This document shows, in pieces, positions 59,514 to 64,000 of a stretch of 64,000 nucleotides of DNA. The notes beneath the pieces were generated by a model. The model did no database searches and was not told the DNA's origin. It was given only the letters and a program-made list of their open reading frames with translations. The stretch spans positions 62,001 to 126,000 of the forward strand of contig RCAB01000026.1 in the NCBI GenBank assembly GCA_003640385.1. The letters run 5' to 3'. Positions within the stretch are counted from its first letter, which is position 1. The number at the start of each line of letters is the position of its first letter. Source of the stretch: Setaria digitata. Lineage: Eukaryota > Nematoda > Chromadorea > Rhabditida > Setariidae. Both the position numbers and the translations under genes were made by a program.

Positions 59514-62500
59514 TGATAGCACCTCGAGAATTGTCTCGCCTAACTTTGGCCCCTACTTTCAAAGGGCAAAGTTTTAAATTTTCTTGGGGGTATATCGAAG
59601 GAATATATTTTGGACTGTTTAGAACTTGCCTAAAGAAGCAATTACTGTTATTAACTAGCTACAGCAAGATATGAAAAGAGATAATGAAGATGTGAAAACA
59701 AAGGTAAGATTTGCTGGAGATGAAAAAATCACTCCACCTCAAGAAGCAAACTTTTCCGGGATCAACAAGGTCTGCTAGCAGGAGTGAGTTGATGGCAGAA
59801 TTCTGTGATCCTTTCGATAACACTCAATGACACATGAAAAGCTATCCATGAAGAAATACCAGGACATTAGTGGATGGATGAAGGACAATGCAAGAAGAAC
59901 CAAACGGGCCACATCCTGCGAAATGAATGAAAACATAAATCCCATTTGGGGTCTGATCTGGTTTTGTACTTATCTCTATTAGTTGAGATCTGACTTGGCT
60001 TAGTACTCAAATAGAACATCTTCCATCAACAACCGTATCGTAAACGATTGCTATAAGGTTAGCTTCTTCAATGTGACAGATATCTGACATCATTTTTTGT
60101 GATGATCATTTCCGATCTTGACGCAGTATATATCTCATAAATACTGTATGCTGAGAAAGTGATTATCATGACGATAACTGGTTGAAGACGTCCTTCACTG
60201 CAGGTATCATCTCAGGATGAAGGAACTAGTTTGTTTCTTTTGTACCTACTAACTTTTTGTTTCTGTTTTTTCCTGAACTTTATCTCAGTATCCTTCGGAA
60301 CAAGATCATAAATCAGAATCAGAAATGTTTTTCTGAATGCAGCAAGGTTGTGAGCAGATTTATCACCTGTCTCAGGTTGAAATCAACCAATGTTTTTCTA
60401 ATTCATCCTTCCCTGACTTCGGCTTCCAATTATTTCCTCTTCTTTCCTTTTTTATTTTTTAAACCAGCTTTAATCTGCTCAGTTCAGCCGATGAAATACT
60501 TGGAAGGATTGGTAGGCAACAATTGTTGGCCTAAGGAGTAATTTTTGCTTTTGAGAGTTTTCTTGAGGAAAATTCTGAATTTTAATTAGGTCCATCCAAG
60601 TGATTAACTGTAAAATTGTTGGAATTGTGGCATATCAGGAAGAATAGTTTGATAGGACGGACTCCTTCCTTTTTAATTGGTAAATCTTGAAATAGATAAA
60701 AGTATTGGGCACTGTTTGGGCGCATTTTCCTTGCTAACTTTTAGCTCACTTGTAATTATAATCTTTCATATTCTCATTTTAGTTTCTACTCCTAAAAATC
60801 TTGGAACTGTTCAATTTTCCTGGAAGCATAGAAGTCTGGCGCAAGATGGAAATGTTACTGAACAGTGAAATTATATTCAAAGTTTAAAATTGGACAAATC
60901 TGCAACATGCCAAAAAGAATCATTCATTCATGAAGCCAAATCACCTAAGTAATATACTTTAACATTTTGTTTAAAATATCTTTTTTGGAGTGATCGATAA
61001 TTTGTGACACTGATTGTACGTGAACTCTTTTCTCAATTAAACAGAATATGATATCCGGTCCAGTATTCGGTCTAACCTCTAGTTGAATCAACTAATGGAC
61101 AAAGGTCTCTTCTTCCTGCTTTTTTTATAATTGCTGCCCACAGTATTTATCCACTGATTATACCTATCATTTTGTTACATTCACGATTTGTTTGTGCTGA
61201 TTAGAAATTAAATCAATTAAATCAAAATGATACGAAAGAACATGATTTAATTTTCTCTCGCTTCATTTTCAATTAGGAATAGTTAGTGCTACCTTTTATA
61301 AAAACTAATGTATTTATTAATAAAGTGGTAACAGTTTTTTATTGTTTTTTTTTTTTTTTTTCATTTATTTATAGATCGGGATGTAGACGTTTTCAAAAAT
61401 ATTCGAGACATGAGTCTTCAGCTTCAAAATCTTGATGATCACTATCTACTAATTAATTAATTCGCCATTAATTTATTTACATTTTAGATTTGGGGAAAAG
61501 TATAAAAAGCATTTAAAAATATCACAGTTCTGTGGAATGAACAAGGGGACGACATTTTCATTCCTTATTGAGATGGATGATGAGCAGACGTGTTACAGAT
61601 GTCCTCTCTAAAATTTGATCAATTGCGGTATTAGTAGTGATGCTATTTCATCACTTCTCTTTTTTCCCTTTTAACAAGGAAGCATTTTTGTATTCACCTC
61701 TGCTACCTGACATATTTTATATGTGTTATTAAGATTGCATCTAGCATTTCTAATTCTTTATTTTGAGACTTCGTGTCATTTTATATTTCTCTCTTCCTCT
61801 TTTTTGTTCATCTCTACAACTGCTTTTATGTGACTCTCAAATTGCTACCTTTGTTCCCATTAGAATATTTTGTAAATTACTTATCACTGCCCACTTTGAC
61901 AAGTTGTTTCACTTTCATTCCATTAATTAACTGCTTTCAGATTTTTTTTCTTAAATTATTTCATTTTTGGACGAAATGAACCGGAAAAGTTTTTTCCAGT
62001 GACTTCGATATGACTATTTGATTTTTCTCGTCCAGAAAGATGCAGGGGCATGATTTCATTAGGAAAGAAATTTGAAGCAGTAAAGTGAATTTATTTTAGG
62101 CATCAAAATCTTCAATATTAAATTATATGCCTAAAACATAACATTGAGATATATAAGAAAAGTTTCCTTTGTTTTGTTTTGTTTCTCTTATTAATTAATA
62201 CTTTCTTTCTCAGTATATTTTATGGCTAAGAGAATTGGACTATCAGATTGGTTCGATTTTCATTTGAAATTCTAGCTAATATTGTTTTTTCTCCATCTCA
62301 GAAGTTATATAAAGCATTCCAGAACCTGAATGAATCAAAACTTTGTGAAAATTTTCATTCCGGTTATCGCTTATAGATTGAAGACGAATCGATTTTTATT
62401 TTGGAGTTGAACCTTGTTATCTTTTCTGATAGATTTATTCTTATCAAACATTCTTCAGCTGCTTGTTATACTTTAGATGTTGAAAAATCATACAAGTTTG

Positions 62501-64000
62501 TGTTATATTACTAAAAATTGTCAGTTATTAAAGGATGATGAAAAATATCTGTCCTATCATTTTCTTTAAAATTTAAAATTTAAGAAAGGAGCCGGAGCTG
62601 AATACTCAGGTATTTTTCACTTACGTACCTCACGTCATAAGGAATGAGGCTGAGTTCCATCACTTCATGGCATCTTAAGCCTCCACGTTAATTTCTGTAA
62701 TAGTAGAGTAGTGGAAATTGTAATTATTTCATAAATCCAAAAAAAAAAAAAAAGAGAGGGACTTCAATTGTAGTCGTTCTTTTTCCACCAATAGCTTCAT
62801 CATTTTTGGTAGTAGCATCTCATAAAACTGTAAAAAATGTTTTGCATTGCCAAAGTAGTCTTCAAATTGTTTCGGAATCATACATTTCTAAACAGAAAAG
62901 ATTAATTTGCCGTCGTGGAATTTCCTAAATGTTTCCCACAAATTGGCATCAGCATAGGCTCTTGAATACGAACTGTTGCTAGGAAAGTGAAATAGAAGTG
63001 AAATTCGAATCACGAGATTGTTCCGTTTGATGTAAAAGGACAACGACTTTTCTTTTCAAGACACACATAACAAGGAAATTTAGTCAAACTAATCTAAAAT
63101 TTGCATTCATGTAAAGTTTTTCCTTCACATCAGTGACTGCTGAATTCATTACTTCTAAAGGCAAAACAAATTAATTGAACTCTCACGGCACGAATTTAGT
63201 GAGTACTCCATTCAATATGTGTGCAGGCTAGAGTAGCTTGCTTACTTGTCTTGCTAAATTAAAAGGATAGGTTCACTAGCATCAAAAACTTCTCTGGTAA
63301 CTTTCTGAGTCGAATTGCCAAAGGCATTTTTGACATCCTGTATGTTCATCCTTGAAGTGTACAATTCTTCCATTGCAAATCAAGATGTAGGTTGTTCAGA
63401 CATCGACGCTGCAGCAGAATGTCGTTTCCGATTAGGCATTCCTAATTGTTTTTATCCTCCGGTTGACTCTTTCGTATTAGAAAGGGGAAGTACAGGACCA
63501 TTCTCCGTCCAGACATGGACATTACTTTCAGTGAAATGAATTGAGGAAGTCGGCTGAATCTGTTACAATCCGGCAGAGCTTCGGGAATAATTATGGAGGA
63601 TGGAAGTCATCGCTGAGTGCAGTATTGTTTTGATCATTCAACTCCAATGATTTCAATGCAGGGATAATTCAGTTCTCACCGATATTTGAAAGTGCTTGCC
63701 ATATTCGTCCTTGAAGGAAACGAAGAAGGAGTAGATTTGTTCTCACTGCGCTCATATGTCTTATAATTTACGTATTCATCGAGGACATGTCTCTTTCAGG
63801 GGAACAAGGTAGAGAAAAGCACTGCTATTGCTTTCAGTCAGTTTGTTATTCCGTTCCTGAAAGAAGTATTTCCGTCGGAAAAGTTCCTTCTCGTAAACGA
63901 TCACACTGTTCGCCTACTATTGTCTTATCCTGCGTAAGGTCAGCTGAAGCTTATTTACATTAGAAATTAATATGTTCAAACGTAAGTTTCTGTTTTAGAT
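59514..64000. other. Right-hand region, mostly without recognisable genes
   Basis: The first part should be the ABCA promoter and 5' UTR. From 60000 to 63300 no frame shows exon-like structure; open frames at 60257-60541, 60677-60868 and 61773-61979 are AT-driven. T and A runs occur at 61346-61361 and 62740-62754. A possible partial gene lies at 63400-63933. Confidence 0.4.
63400..63933 (+). CDS. Possible internal exons of an unrecognised gene running off the right edge
   Basis: I do not recognise a product. Two open stretches with good splice sites agree in phase. The first, 63400-63530, follows TTGTTCAG and ends at TTTCA|GTGAAA. The second, 63800-63933, follows CTCTTTCAG and ends at CCTGC|GTAAGG. 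Joined, they encode about 87 residues without a stop: a Cys-containing polar part (CRFRLGIPNCFYPP) and then a more hydrophobic part (FVIPFLKEVFPSEKF). No upstream exon could be fixed, so start and frame are uncertain. The second exon is also open in another frame, which lowers confidence. Confidence 0.28.

Overview
The window is AT-rich eukaryotic DNA from a nematode, most likely a spirurid or filarial one. The reasons are many small introns with TTTCAG-type acceptors, possible trans-splice acceptors next to start codons, clear nematode-type HRP-1 and CEE-1/GET4 proteins, and a 208-residue pi-class glutathione S-transferase whose C-terminal end (NGNGKQ) matches, from memory, the Onchocerca/Brugia pi-GSTs. 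The species cannot be fixed by reading alone. All gene models were assembled by hand from open frames, splice signals and phase agreement. Coordinates are usually exact to the base, but no transcript data were available.

Layout, left to right. 1-3267: no gene seen. 3268-8715 (+): a membrane protein with a very long polar tail, unrecognised, with a one-base frame break in an A8 run. 10346-13767 and 15120-17335 (+): two tandem copies of an hnRNP A1-like gene (hrp-1), both with 8 exons and the same intron phases. 18237-21054 (+): cee-1 (GET4). 22528-24670 (+): 1-Cys peroxiredoxin (PRDX6 type). 25233-25422: a 94-bp near-identical direct repeat around the only N, probably an assembly join. 26078-27952 (-): pi-class GST. 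29481-30446 (-): a weak candidate for an undescribed small gene, head to head with the next gene. 30970-38496 (+): importin-5 / karyopherin beta 3 (imb-3), 21 exons. 39641-43047 (-): UTP18, an SSU-processome WD40 protein. 44704-59513 (-): a full-length ABCA-type transporter, about 30 exons and 1605 residues. 59514-64000: mostly empty, with a possible partial gene at the right edge.

Functionally these are housekeeping genes with no shared pathway: RNA binding (hrp-1), tail-anchored protein insertion (cee-1), peroxide and electrophile defence (peroxiredoxin and GST, neighbours in opposite orientation), nuclear import (imb-3), 18S rRNA processing (utp18) and lipid export (ABCA). No tRNA, rRNA, CRISPR array or intact transposon was seen. 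The most interesting points are the hrp-1 tandem duplication, two GC-AG introns, tandem splice donors giving an optional Cys-rich octapeptide in the peroxiredoxin, competing splice choices and a possible poison exon in the ABCA gene, and two unannotated candidate genes.
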